Part shown: positions 34,880-44,170 of the stretch, piece after piece
Position numbering within the stretch: the first letter of the stretch is position 1
Layout of the letters: the number at the start of each line of letters is the position of its first letter
NCBI GenBank assembly: GCA_017458185.1
Contig: JAFTFY010000025.1
Span: forward strand, 1-64,000
Origin: Neisseriaceae bacterium
GTDB taxonomy: Bacteria; Pseudomonadota; Gammaproteobacteria; Burkholderiales; Neisseriaceae
Length of the DNA stretch: 64,000 nucleotides
Direction of reading: 5' to 3'
Notes under the pieces: generated by a model
Told to the model about the DNA's origin: nothing
Seen by the model: only the letters and a program-made list of their open reading frames with translations
The model's database searches: none
Made by a program: the position numbers and the translations under genes

Positions 34880-37591
34880 TTATTTTTCCCACTTCTTCAA
34901 CAATTTTACCGACAGTGTCATCAGCACGATTAACTGTAATAATAAGACGGCGTACATTTTCCACAGTACGGCGAAGCCCACGCCCTTGGTGAATGTGCCT
35001 AAACTGATGATTTGAAACCATGACGCGGGGAAGATTTTGGAAATCACCGCTGCACTGCCTTCTAATGTGGCAACGGGGTATATCATTCCTGAAAAATTAA
35101 CACTGGGTATCATCACCAAAATGCCTGCGGCAAATAGGGCGGCGACTTGGGTATTGACAAAGCAGGACACAAATAAGCCGATGGCGGTGGCAACGCTGAT
35201 AAACAGCACAATGCCCGCCAAAAGTGCCAACAGTGAGCCTTTAAGCGGTACGCCCAAGACGAAGATGATAAAGAATAATAAAATCAAGGAACTGGCTATG
35301 CCTAATGCGATATACGGCAGTTGTTTGCCGATTAAATACTGGCTGCCTGAAACGGGTGATGTGTAAAAATTTAAGATTGAGCCTAATTCTTTTTCTCGCA
35401 CCACGCCGACTGCGGTGAGCATGGTCGGTATCATGAGTAACGCCATCATCAATACCGCTGGGGCAATGGCGTATATGCTTTTAAATTCTTGATTATAAAT
35501 AAATCTGGGTTCGGTAATGGTTGTGAGAGCCGCTCTTTTTTCAGGCAGTATATTCATTATATGCGTGGCTGAAATGCCGCTGATATAGCCGCTAATGGCT
35601 GTGGCAGTAAAGGGTTGCGTGCCGTCTATATGATACGCCACTTGTGGCTTTTTCCCTGCGTTTAAGTCTTTACCAAAATTTGCTGGAATATCAATCACTA
35701 ATTTGGTTTTGCCGTTTTGTAAAGCCGTGTCGATTTCGCTAAAATCGTTTAATGGCGTCTGTTCGATAAAATAGGGCGAACCTGCAAATTCTTGCACCAA
35801 CTGGCGGCTTTGTTGGCTTTGGTCGTGGTCGGCAACCGCAAATGGCACTTCGTCTATGTCAAACGAAATGCACAGGGCGACACAAAATAAAATCACCAAA
35901 GGGCCTGCGGCGGCGAAAAATAAACGAACACGGTCTCGCATTAACTCCAAACTTTCTCGCCGTGCAAAGGTTAGCATTTCGCTAAACCACGCGATTAACT
36001 TATTGATTTTATGTGTGTTTTCTGTGTGCTCGATGATTTCATCAAAAGCGGTTTCGGCAGATTCATTCGCACCATTGTCTTCCAAACATTGAATAAACGC
36101 TTCTTCTAATGTGGCTGCCTGAAACTGTTGTCGTAAATTTTCAGGCGTGTCGGCGGCTAAAACTTGCCCTGCGTGCATTAACGAAATGCGGTCGCACAAC
36201 GCCGCTTCATTCATAAAATGGGTAGAGACAAAAATCGTGGTTTTATCTTTTCTTGATAATTCAATCAGTTGCCGCCAAAACATATCGCGGGCGTTCGGGT
36301 CAACCCCTGATGTGGGTTCGTCCAAAATCAATAATTCTGGGCGATGAATACACGCGGCGGCAAGTTGCAATCTTTGCCGAATGCCCAAAGGCAAATCCGC
36401 AGGTTTGCTATCGGCATATTGAATTAAATCAAAGCGTTGCAATGCGTCCTTGACGCTGGAACGAACTTGCTTGGCGATATTCGGATAAATCGCGGCGGTG
36501 AGCGTTAAATTTTGCCTAACCGTCAATTCTTCATACAGCGAAAACGCTTGCGACATATAACCCACACGGCAACGCGTGGCTTTGTCGTCCGTATTAACAG
36601 GGTGTCCGAACAAAATCGCTTCGCCTGAATCGGCTTCTAACAAGCCTGTGAGCATTTTCATCGTGGTGCTTTTGCCGCAACCGTTTGAACCCAAAAAGCC
36701 AAAAATTTCGCCTTTTTTAATCGTAAAAGAAACATTGTTGGCGGCAGTAAAATCGCCAAAGCGTTTGACGAGATTTTTTGCCACAATCACAGGTTCTTCG
36801 TGGCTATCGACAAACGGTGGAATAATCAATTCTTGATTGTTATCCGTTTTTTCAGGCAGCATTCTGCGATAGGCGTCTTCAACCGTGCTACTGTTTGTGG
36901 CGTGCAAAATATTTTCACGAAAATCAGCGGCTAACAACTTGCCGTTATTCATCGCCAAAAGATAATCAAAGCGTTCGGCTTCTTCCATATAAGCGGTTGC
37001 CACAATCATTGTCATTTGCGGAAACTCGCTTCGCAGGCGGTCGGTGAGTTCCCAAAACTGACGGCGAGACAAAGGATCAACCCCCGTGGTAGGCTCGTCC
37101 AAAATCAGAATTTCAGGCTGATGAATCAAAGCACAGCACAGGCTTAACTTTTGCTTCATACCGCCTGACAACTTGCCCGCAGGACGCTCTTTGAACGCAA
37201 ATAAGCCAGTGGCTTTTAACAGACGGTCTATCGTGGCTCGCCGCAAATTTTCAGGCAGGCTATAAAGCCGTGCGGCAAAGTCAATATTTTCCATTACCGT
37301 GAGCGTAGGATACAAATTTCGCCCCAAACCCTGCGGCATAAACGCCACTTTATTCGCCAACACATTGCGTTCGGCTTGGGCTTGGGGACGCATACCCAAA
37401 ATTTCAATCTCGCCTGACTGTCGCTTTTTTGTGCCAGCAATCAAAGACAGAAGCGTAGATTTTCCCACACCGTCAGGCCCAACCAAAGCCACAGTCGCCC
37501 CTTGATGAATGGTCAAAGAAACATCATCAACCGCAAGGGTTTTACCATAGCGGTGGGTTAAATGCGAAAGGGTGAGAATGGGGGCGGTCAT
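34880..37591 (-). CDS. ABC exporter with two ATPase domains fused to a permease (RbbA-like)
   Basis: A 903-aa fusion: first ATPase (Walker A GPDGVGKST, signature LSGGMKQKLS, Walker B ILILDEPTTGVDP), second ATPase (GSNGCGKST, degenerate signature LPLGIRQRLQ, LLILDEPTSGVDP), then an ABC-2 permease with one helix, a large external loop and five helices. This layout is that of E. coli RbbA/YhiH. ATG 37589-37591 is chosen because upstream in-frame codons run through a DUS and a mosaic hairpin. The HlyD-type gene at 38871 and outer-membrane factor at 40766 probably work with it. The second permease (YhhJ type) usually next to RbbA is not present in this window. Confidence 0.88.
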   Translation of the reverse strand: MTAPILTLSHLTHRYGKTLAVDDVSLTIHQGATVALVGPDGVGKSTLLSLIAGTKKRQSGEIEILGMRPQAQAERNVLANKVAFMPQGLGRNLYPTLTVMENIDFAARLYSLPENLRRATIDRLLKATGLFAFKERPAGKLSGGMKQKLSLCCALIHQPEILILDEPTTGVDPLSRRQFWELTDRLRSEFPQMTMIVATAYMEEAERFDYLLAMNNGKLLAADFRENILHATNSSTVEDAYRRMLPEKTDNNQELIIPPFVDSHEEPVIVAKNLVKRFGDFTAANNVSFTIKKGEIFGFLGSNGCGKSTTMKMLTGLLEADSGEAILFGHPVNTDDKATRCRVGYMSQAFSLYEELTVRQNLTLTAAIYPNIAKQVRSSVKDALQRFDLIQYADSKPADLPLGIRQRLQLAAACIHRPELLILDEPTSGVDPNARDMFWRQLIELSRKDKTTIFVSTHFMNEAALCDRISLMHAGQVLAADTPENLRQQFQAATLEEAFIQCLEDNGANESAETAFDEIIEHTENTHKINKLIAWFSEMLTFARRESLELMRDRVRLFFAAAGPLVILFCVALCISFDIDEVPFAVADHDQSQQSRQLVQEFAGSPYFIEQTPLNDFSEIDTALQNGKTKLVIDIPANFGKDLNAGKKPQVAYHIDGTQPFTATAISGYISGISATHIMNILPEKRAALTTITEPRFIYNQEFKSIYAIAPAVLMMALLMIPTMLTAVGVVREKELGSILNFYTSPVSGSQYLIGKQLPYIALGIASSLILLFFIIFVLGVPLKGSLLALLAGIVLFISVATAIGLFVSCFVNTQVAALFAAGILVMIPSVNFSGMIYPVATLEGSAAVISKIFPASWFQIISLGTFTKGVGFAVLWKMYAVLLLQLIVLMTLSVKLLKKWEK

Positions 37592-37741
37592 TGTTTTTCC
37601 TTGTGTTTTTAGGCTTTCAGGTTGCCTGAAACGCCATACAAAAAAATTACTGTCATTACGAGCCGTGCTATGCACGGCGTAGTAATCTCCTTGCGATGGA
37701 AAACGGCAATGCAAAAAACATTTCAGGCAGCCTGAAAATTA

Positions 37742-38665
37742 TTATAAATTCATATTTAGATTTTGCCGTTCAATTAAACTATATAAATATTTACCAAAAT
37801 CAAAAAAGTTTGATTGTTTCAATATAGTAGTAATTTTCATAGATTGTGTTTGATTTTTAGGAAAAAAAACAACTCGACTACTTTCATCATAATCTTTAAT
37901 ATAAGGTCGTGGCAAGTCATACCATAAATAAGAAACTCGAAAATTTCTCATTATTTCATGAAAACGAAATAAATATTTTGCTTTGATTGTAACCATTTCA
38001 TATTTATCACAAAGACTAATGACAGATTGTTCATTTATAGAATAAACATTTAATTTCCCATTTAATGAAACAGGAATATTTAAACGATTAGCAATATATC
38101 GAGCCGCTGCAAAATGATGAGAGCCGTCATGATTCATTAAAAAAACTCGTCCGTCCCACATATGTTGTTCAAAGTGATTACTTGTTTTCTTGTTATGTAT
38201 AATATCAATCCCACGATGAGCAAGATTTTGATTTAATTTTTCAACAGTAACAGGAGTTATCATTTCTTGGGAATTTGTTTCTACCATTTTATCCAGTGTA
38301 TCAAAATCCTTTAATGTTGATTTAGAACAAGATAAACCGACAACATCTTGAATATCACATTGCCAATTTTCAATTATTTTACAAGTAGTAAAATTCAATA
38401 ATTCATTTAATACTTCACTAACACAACTATAATAACCGTTGTTGTTATTAAAACCATTCACTTCTCCTTTGGCTTTGTGATAATCAACCGAATGCCAATT
38501 TTGCCAAAATATAATACTATCCTGCCATGAAATACTATGTTTTGGTTCGTTTAACGGCATAGAAATATCTGGACAATTTTCTATTAGAGTATAAAGAGAT
38601 GCAGGTATTCCAAAACATTCTTGAATAAAATTGAATATTTTTTTTGATACATGGATTTGTTTCAT
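37742..38665 (-). CDS. Hypothetical protein with DGSHHFAAARYIA motif
   Basis: A 307-aa soluble protein that I cannot name. The clearest feature is VFLMNHDGSHHFAAARYIAN near residue 175, which looks like a conserved active-site or ligand loop; nearby is HRGIDIIHNKKTSNHFEQHMW. The sequence is AT-rich and Asn/Ser/Ile-rich compared with the exporter genes on either side, and DUS flank it. It may be an insertion into the exporter cluster. No signal peptide. Confidence 0.65.
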   Translation of the reverse strand: MKQIHVSKKIFNFIQECFGIPASLYTLIENCPDISMPLNEPKHSISWQDSIIFWQNWHSVDYHKAKGEVNGFNNNNGYYSCVSEVLNELLNFTTCKIIENWQCDIQDVVGLSCSKSTLKDFDTLDKMVETNSQEMITPVTVEKLNQNLAHRGIDIIHNKKTSNHFEQHMWDGRVFLMNHDGSHHFAAARYIANRLNIPVSLNGKLNVYSINEQSVISLCDKYEMVTIKAKYLFRFHEIMRNFRVSYLWYDLPRPYIKDYDESSRVVFFPKNQTQSMKITTILKQSNFFDFGKYLYSLIERQNLNMNL

Positions 38666-38699
38666 ATCTTTGTTCTTTCATACATGGTAACAAATAGTT

Positions 38700-38870
38700 T
38701 TAAGGCAACCTGAAAACCTTTTTGCATTGTTGTTTTTAAGGATAGGTTACCCTGAAACGATTTTCAACTTCGCCTTGTCAGGTTTGTTAAAAATCGTTTC
38801 AGGAGATTGCCACGCCGAAACTTCGTTTTGGCTCGCAATGACACGCTGTTTAATTTCAGGCAGCCTAAAA
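38700..38870. repeat. Composite two-hairpin mosaic element
   Basis: GCATTGTTGTTTTTAAGGAT, AGGTTACCC, stem TGAAACGATTTT with AAAATCGTTTCA, GGAGATTGCCACGCC, core AAACTTCGTTT, GGCTCGCAATGAC and a DUS (about 38723-38870). Confidence 0.75.
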
Positions 38871-39809
38871 TTATTCCTTTGGCAGTTTTACTGCCAAATT
38901 TTCGGGGAAATTTTTATTTGTGCTAATATATGCCGTTGCGGTTAATCCGCCTTTAAGATAGTGTTTATATTTCAAAGCAATATCTTTATCGATAACTAAT
39001 TTCACACGGAACATCAATTTTTCGCGTTCGCTTTTGGTTTCCACATATTTGGGCGTAAATTGTGCTTGGTTGGCAATAAACGAGACTTTTGCGGGAAAAA
39101 CCGCGTCCATACCGTCAATCACAATGCGTGCATCATCGCCGACTGCAATTTCAGGCAGCCTACCCACAGGCACAAAGATTTGTGCGGAAATATCAGACGG
39201 GTCAAGCAGGGAGATAATTTTCATACCCGCACCAACCACTTCGCCCTTATCTGCCAAGCGATATTCCACGCTGCCGTCAATCGGGGCTTTCAGCGTCATA
39301 TCGTTGTGGATATTTTCAATGCGTAAAACTTGGGCATTTGCTTCGGCAACGGCGGCATTTGCCGCGTCTATGCCCGAATGTTCCGCTTTGGCTTGAATTT
39401 GGCGTTTTTTCAATTCGCTTGATGAAACCAAGTTTTCTTTGTATAACTCGCGTGCATTTTGCATATCTAATTGTGCATTTGCCTGTTTTTGTTTTTGAGC
39501 GGATAACGCTGCTTCGGCACGCATTTTCGCCGATTTTGCCGCCGCCAACTGGGTTGTGGCTTGCGTATCTTCCAACTTCACCAAATCTTGACCTGCCAAA
39601 ACTTCATCGCCTTCATTCACAAAAATGTCTTCAATTTTTCCTGCATACAAAGACGCAATATCGGTGCGACCCATTTCCAAACGCACATTGCCCGCAATAA
39701 TATTTTCAGGCAGCCTATTTTTATCGGCAGATATTTTTTGATATGCCAAAAAACCTGCAATGGCAACAATCATCAATAAGGGGAAAATAAATTTTTTTAA
39801 TTTTTTCAT
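38871..39809 (-). CDS. HlyD-family membrane fusion protein (YhiI-like)
   Basis: Periplasmic adaptor of an efflux or secretion system. A membrane anchor (FIFPLLMIVAIAGFLAYQ) precedes a biotinyl-lipoyl half-motif (IEDIFVNEGDEVLAGQDLVK), a coiled-coil hairpin (about residues 85-155) and the second lipoyl half (LKAPIDGSVEYRLADKGEVV), then a beta-barrel domain. 312 aa. ATG 39807-39809 chosen over an upstream GTG. It probably links the RbbA-like exporter (34880) to the outer-membrane factor (40766). Confidence 0.9.
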   Translation of the reverse strand: MKKLKKFIFPLLMIVAIAGFLAYQKISADKNRLPENIIAGNVRLEMGRTDIASLYAGKIEDIFVNEGDEVLAGQDLVKLEDTQATTQLAAAKSAKMRAEAALSAQKQKQANAQLDMQNARELYKENLVSSSELKKRQIQAKAEHSGIDAANAAVAEANAQVLRIENIHNDMTLKAPIDGSVEYRLADKGEVVGAGMKIISLLDPSDISAQIFVPVGRLPEIAVGDDARIVIDGMDAVFPAKVSFIANQAQFTPKYVETKSEREKLMFRVKLVIDKDIALKYKHYLKGGLTATAYISTNKNFPENLAVKLPKE

Positions 39810-39880
39810 TTGCTTATTCCTTTTTAACTTCACTGCGTTCGTTGAACTATGTTTCAGGCTGCCTGAAAATTTTAATAAAA

Positions 39881-40720
39881 TTAACTCATTTTATTTAATA
39901 ATTGTTTCAGTTCTTCATATTCTTTTGAATATTTAGATATTTTAGATAAATATTTTTTGGCTTGTTTTAAATTTTGTTCTGTTCCACGACCTTTAATATA
40001 CATTTGAACAATACGATAAAGCACTTCTTCGGAATGATAAAATTTATCTTCCTGCTGAATAAATTGTTTATATAATTTTAATGCTTTTTTTTCATCTTTG
40101 GGTATATTGTATAATCCTTGTTCATAGATTTCTCCTAATAAAAGCACAGCGTCAATAAATCCTTTACTTGCCGATTTTTTTAGTAAAGAAATACCTAATT
40201 TAATATCTTGTTTGATATATTCGCCATCTAAATAGATACAAGCCAAATGTTTTGTCGCTTTTTCATTTCCTGCATTTGCTGAAAGTTGCCAATATTGAAT
40301 GGATTTTTGAATATCTTTTTCAACACCGATACCATTAAAATAACTATGTGCAAGATTATTTTGTGCGTAATTATCACCATTATCAGCGGCTTGTTGATAC
40401 CAATAAACGGCTTGACTTAAATTTTCTTCTACACCATAACCAATTTCATAACAGTATGCTAAATTATGTTGAGCAAAAGCGTGTCCATTTTTAGCGGCTT
40501 TTTGATACCAATAAAAAGCCTGTTGCGGATTTTCTTTAATATCACCTATTGTATAAAAAAAATACCTATTTGATTTATCATACATTTGTGCCAAACGATA
40601 TTGAGCCTGAACACAATTTTTATGTGCTAACTCAAAAAAGATATTTAAAGCGGCAGAATAATTCTTTTTATTAAATTCATTTTCTGCTTGTTGTAATTCA
40701 TCAATATATTGTTCGTCCAT
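39881..40720 (-). CDS. Sel1-repeat (TPR-like) protein
   Basis: A 279-aa protein made of about seven Sel1 repeats (AQYRLAQMYDKSN, AFYWYQKAAKNGHAFAQHNL, AVYWYQQAADNGDNYAQNNL, SIQYWQLSANAGNEKATKHL). Such repeats form helical hairpins for protein contacts. No signal peptide is seen, so it is probably cytoplasmic. AT-rich compared with its neighbours. It lies between the HlyD gene and the outer-membrane factor gene; a link to the exporter is not supported. Confidence 0.88.
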   Translation of the reverse strand: MDEQYIDELQQAENEFNKKNYSAALNIFFELAHKNCVQAQYRLAQMYDKSNRYFFYTIGDIKENPQQAFYWYQKAAKNGHAFAQHNLAYCYEIGYGVEENLSQAVYWYQQAADNGDNYAQNNLAHSYFNGIGVEKDIQKSIQYWQLSANAGNEKATKHLACIYLDGEYIKQDIKLGISLLKKSASKGFIDAVLLLGEIYEQGLYNIPKDEKKALKLYKQFIQQEDKFYHSEEVLYRIVQMYIKGRGTEQNLKQAKKYLSKISKYSKEYEELKQLLNKMS

Positions 40721-40765
40721 TATCTTTACCTTTACATTATTTTTTCAGGCTGCCTGAAAAATATT

Positions 40766-42172
40766 TCATTCGGGTTTAGCACCCAACGCTCGATAGAGTG
40801 CAATCGTGCTTAAATGGCGGTCTCGATTTGTATTGATTTGTTCTTGTTCAATGGCGATTTCGTCTAATTTGGCGCGCAAAACTTCGTTGTATAGGGCGTA
40901 GCCATTCGCAAACAAACGCTTTTGGGCGTTGTGGCGTTGTTTTGCTGTTGTGTGTGCCGTGCCTAATTGTTGCGAGCGTTTGTCTAATAAAATCCGCGTG
41001 TGATATGCCGTATCCACTTCTTGCAAGGCGTTTAACACTTGTTGTTGATAATCTGCCATAGCGGCGTTTAATTCGGCTTCTTTGGCTGAAATATTGTGCT
41101 TTATGCGACCTGCGGTAAAAATCGGTAGTTGCACGCCTGCGTTAAACAGCGTGCCACTAAAATGAACGCCGTCCGTAGATAAGCCGATTTTGCCTGTTTC
41201 GCCCAAAAATTGCACGGTAAAACGGGGCAGTAAATCGGCGCGTGCCGCCGCAACGCCTGCCGCCGCTTGTTGAACCGTAGCGGCTTTGGCGGATATATCA
41301 GGACGCATAAGCAAAATATCAGACGGCACAAAACCTGTGGGGGCAGGCGGCGTTTTCGGTAGGGCATTTGGGTTTTCAGGCAGCCTAAACGATTGCGGAT
41401 TTTTTCCTATTAAAACAGCAAGTTGCTGTTCTTGTTCGGCTCGTTGGGTGATTAACAGCGTTTTTTGTGCCACTAATTTTTCGCGAGCCATTTGCGTTTC
41501 TAAAATATCCGCTTTTTGAGTCTGTCCTGCCTGAAAACGCCTTTCGGCATATCGTTGTAACTCTTTGATTATATTTATATTTTCATCAATCAAGTGTAAG
41601 GTTTTGTCGTTTGCGACAATTTGACAATACAACACCGCAATTTTTGCCGCAATCGCCTGTTGCAAAAATGCCGTTTGTTCCTGTGCCGACAAGGCTTGAA
41701 ACGCCACAGCGTCCGCGTCTGCGGTTTTTTTACCAAAAATATCAGGTTCCCACGACGCAGAAAAACCCAAAGCAATTAAACCGTCATCTATTTTCATTTT
41801 TTCAGGCATAAAAGGCGATAAAAACGGATTATCTTTCAAAGGGTTATCTATGGATACATTTTGATAACCCAAATTGCCAGAAACCCCTGCTTTGGGCAGT
41901 AAATCGGCTTGGGCGGTTTGAGCATATTCATTCGCCGCTTGAACACGCAATAAGGCTGCCTGAACGGTAAAATTTTCTTCAACGCCTGTGCGAATTAAAT
42001 TCGATAAAACAGGATCTTGCCAAGCCTGATACCAGTGGCGTAAATCGCTTTTTTCACCTTGCGGCAAATAACGAAATGTGTCGCTGATTGTGGGCGACAC
42101 CGCCGTATTCACCGTCTGCGTAGCACAAGCGGCAAGCGACAACGCCAAAAGAAGTGAAATTTTTTTCATCAT
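40766..42172 (-). CDS. Outer-membrane efflux lipoprotein (NodT/TolC family)
   Basis: An outer-membrane channel of the RND/ABC-type efflux outer membrane factor family, 468 aa. Lipoprotein signal MMKKISLLLALSLAACAT with lipobox LAAC. Two repeats of the OEP fold follow: LIRTGVEENFTVQAALLRVQ and MRPDISAKAATVQQAAAGVA. It completes an exporter with the HlyD-type adaptor and RbbA-like ATPase downstream on the same strand. Two adjacent ATG codons (42172 and 42169) are equivalent. Confidence 0.9.
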   Translation of the reverse strand: MMKKISLLLALSLAACATQTVNTAVSPTISDTFRYLPQGEKSDLRHWYQAWQDPVLSNLIRTGVEENFTVQAALLRVQAANEYAQTAQADLLPKAGVSGNLGYQNVSIDNPLKDNPFLSPFMPEKMKIDDGLIALGFSASWEPDIFGKKTADADAVAFQALSAQEQTAFLQQAIAAKIAVLYCQIVANDKTLHLIDENINIIKELQRYAERRFQAGQTQKADILETQMAREKLVAQKTLLITQRAEQEQQLAVLIGKNPQSFRLPENPNALPKTPPAPTGFVPSDILLMRPDISAKAATVQQAAAGVAAARADLLPRFTVQFLGETGKIGLSTDGVHFSGTLFNAGVQLPIFTAGRIKHNISAKEAELNAAMADYQQQVLNALQEVDTAYHTRILLDKRSQQLGTAHTTAKQRHNAQKRLFANGYALYNEVLRAKLDEIAIEQEQINTNRDRHLSTIALYRALGAKPE

Positions 42173-42811
42173 ATTTTCAGGCAGCCTAAAAGGGGCATTG
42201 TATTACAGATAGATGATAAATAGATTAAGATTTTAATTAGTGAGCAGTGAGCAGTGAGTAGTGAGCAGTGAGCAGTTGTTATGTCAAGCCTTACGGCTTG
42301 ACGGATATTTTTTTAGATATAGTCAAACAACTTCAAAATACAAAAAATAAAAACAACGCATTGTGCATAAATATTCTACAATTTTAATTTAATCCTGCGT
42401 GTCATTACGAGCCAAGCCGAAAGGCGAAAGCGTGGTAATCCAGTAAAAAACCGCAGGTTTTTTATCAACGCCGCAAGGCGTTGTAACGACAAGTTTCATA
42501 AACAATTCAGGTTGCCTGAAATGATAACAGATAAGTCCGTTACAACGCCTGTGGCGTTGATGAATTGCTATGCAATTCATTGGATTGCCACGACAGGACT
42601 TCGTCCTGTCTCGCAATGACACAGTTTTTAACATTTTGAAGTTGTTTGACTATAACTACTCACTGCTAACTGCTCACTGCAAACTGCCTTTCAGGCAGCC
42701 TGAAAGAAATATCGAAGCATTATCTAAAAAATATCCGTCAAGCCGTAAGGCTTGACGAAACAACTGCTCACTTCTCACTGCTAACTGCTCACTGTTTTCA
42801 GGCTGCCTGAA
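42173..42811. repeat. Gene-free stretch of AGTGAGCAG and mosaic repeats
   Basis: It opens with GTGAGCAGTGAGCAGTGAGT, TCAAGCCTTACGGCTTGACG, then a GTCATTACGAGCC element whose core is AGCCGAAAGGC, a GCCGCAAGGC hairpin, a DUS, and a GATTGCCACGACAGGACTTC/GTCCTGTCTCGCAATGAC hairpin. The tail repeats ACTCACTGCTAACTGCTCAC in reverse with more DUS. The whole can fold back on itself since the AGTGAGCAG sets are inverted. No gene. Confidence 0.75.
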
Positions 42812-42839
42812 AACAAAAAAGGCGACCGAAGTCGCCTTT
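42812..42839 (-). terminator. Rho-independent terminator of the cytochrome c peroxidase gene
   Basis: AAAGGCGAC pairs with GTCGCCTTT around CGAA; on the minus strand TTTTTTGTTTTCAGG follows. Confidence 0.88.
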
Positions 42840-42871
42840 GGGTTTGTCAGTAGTCAGGGAAACGCAACTAC

Positions 42872-43945
42872 TTATTTGTGATGGTCATGATGCGGTGTAT
42901 TCGGACCTGCGGCAGGCAGAATTGGCATTGTGCGTGCTTGTGCAGATACTTCGCCAGTTAAGGCATTCAAGAAAGTAACGATGCTCTTCACATCTTTGGC
43001 TTTCATTTTTTGACCTAACTGTGCTTGACCCATAATTTCAACCGCTTTTTCCAAACTCCACACAGAGCCATCGTGGAAGTATGGATAGGTGCGAGCCACA
43101 TTACGCAAGCCTGGTACGCGGAATACATTCATATCTGCGTCAGATTTGGTAACTTCAAAGCGACCTTCGTCAGGTTTTTTGGAGCCTGTGAATTTCCAGT
43201 AAGGACCATCAACCAAACCGAATTTTTGATATTGGTCACCACCCATACCAACGCCAGTGTGGCAAGCCACGCAACCAACATCGATAAAGGCTTTCAAGCC
43301 TGCTTTTTCTTCTTTATTCAAAGCATTCACATCGCCACGCAAGTATTGGTCAAAGCGAGTAGGAGTCAGCAATGTGCGTTCAAATGCACCGATAGCAGCG
43401 GTGGCGTTTTTGAAATTCACATTGTTTGCACTCTTACCGAATGCAGCGTCAAACATGGGTTGATAGCCAGGAATAGAACGCAATACTTTTTCAACTGCTG
43501 CTTCGTTAGGCATAGCCATTTCGGCAGGGTTGAGCATTGGGCCACCTGCTTGTTCTTCCACATCTTTGGCACGACCGTCCCAGAATTGGGCGATAAACAA
43601 AGAAGAGTTCAAAACAGAAGGTGCGTTACGACCGCCGAAGCCGCCAGTAACACCTTTGGAGAAAGATTGGTTATCCACACCGTATGTAGCCAAGTTGTGG
43701 CAAGTGTTACATGCTTGCACTTGGTCAGCAGATAAGCGTGGGTCATAGAACAATGCTTGACCTAATTTGATTTGTGCATCAGTTACTTTTTTCACTTTTT
43801 GCATTTCATCGAAAGTAGGCAAGGGTTTAAAAATCCCTTGTGCTTGTGCCAACAAGTCGGAGTCAGCGTCTGCGAATGCCGCAGAACTCATTGCCAACGA
43901 GGCTACGATGGCGGACAATACAACTTTGCGAGATTTAATACTCAT
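42872..43945 (-). CDS. ccp: Di-haem cytochrome c peroxidase
   Basis: Periplasmic enzyme reducing H2O2 to water with electrons from cytochrome c. After a Sec signal (KVVLSAIVASLAMSSAAFAD) the protein has two haem-binding CxxCH motifs, CNTCH and CVACH, and the family segments QFWDGRAKDVEEQAGGP and YPYFHDGSVWSLEKAV. 357 aa, with a His-rich end (TPHHDHHK). ATG 43943-43945 follows AAAGGAACC; the longer frame is rejected. The FNR-type site upstream predicts induction at low oxygen, as known for the gonococcal homologue. Confidence 0.94.
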   Translation of the reverse strand: MSIKSRKVVLSAIVASLAMSSAAFADADSDLLAQAQGIFKPLPTFDEMQKVKKVTDAQIKLGQALFYDPRLSADQVQACNTCHNLATYGVDNQSFSKGVTGGFGGRNAPSVLNSSLFIAQFWDGRAKDVEEQAGGPMLNPAEMAMPNEAAVEKVLRSIPGYQPMFDAAFGKSANNVNFKNATAAIGAFERTLLTPTRFDQYLRGDVNALNKEEKAGLKAFIDVGCVACHTGVGMGGDQYQKFGLVDGPYWKFTGSKKPDEGRFEVTKSDADMNVFRVPGLRNVARTYPYFHDGSVWSLEKAVEIMGQAQLGQKMKAKDVKSIVTFLNALTGEVSAQARTMPILPAAGPNTPHHDHHK

Positions 43946-43984
43946 AGTAAGGTTCCTTTCTTTTGAGTGATACAGATAATCTGC

Positions 43985-44033
43985 ACTTGTCTTTATACGC
44001 ATTTCAGGCATAGGCATTATTGAGATAAATCAA
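43985..44033 (-). promoter_or_regulatory. Class II FNR-type promoter of ccp
   Basis: On the minus strand TTGATTTATCTCAA (44020-44033) matches the FNR consensus TTGATNNNNATCAA at nine of ten fixed bases. A -10 TATAAA lies at 43992-43997. A start near 43985 would place the FNR site centre at -41.5, the classic activator position. Confidence 0.75.
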
Positions 44034-44170
44034 AAATCTATTAACCGATTATTTGTTATTAAATATTGCTATTATTGCCAAAGAAAACAACTAAATTATC
44101 ATTTACTGATATACTATTGATAGTGATTATTAAATAAATAAATTTAATTGATATATCAATATGATATATT

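Noticed and set aside
43025..43735. 236-codon frame antisense to cytochrome c peroxidase
   Set aside because: The opposite strand has two CxxCH motifs and a full family match; the antisense frame is a product of codon bias.
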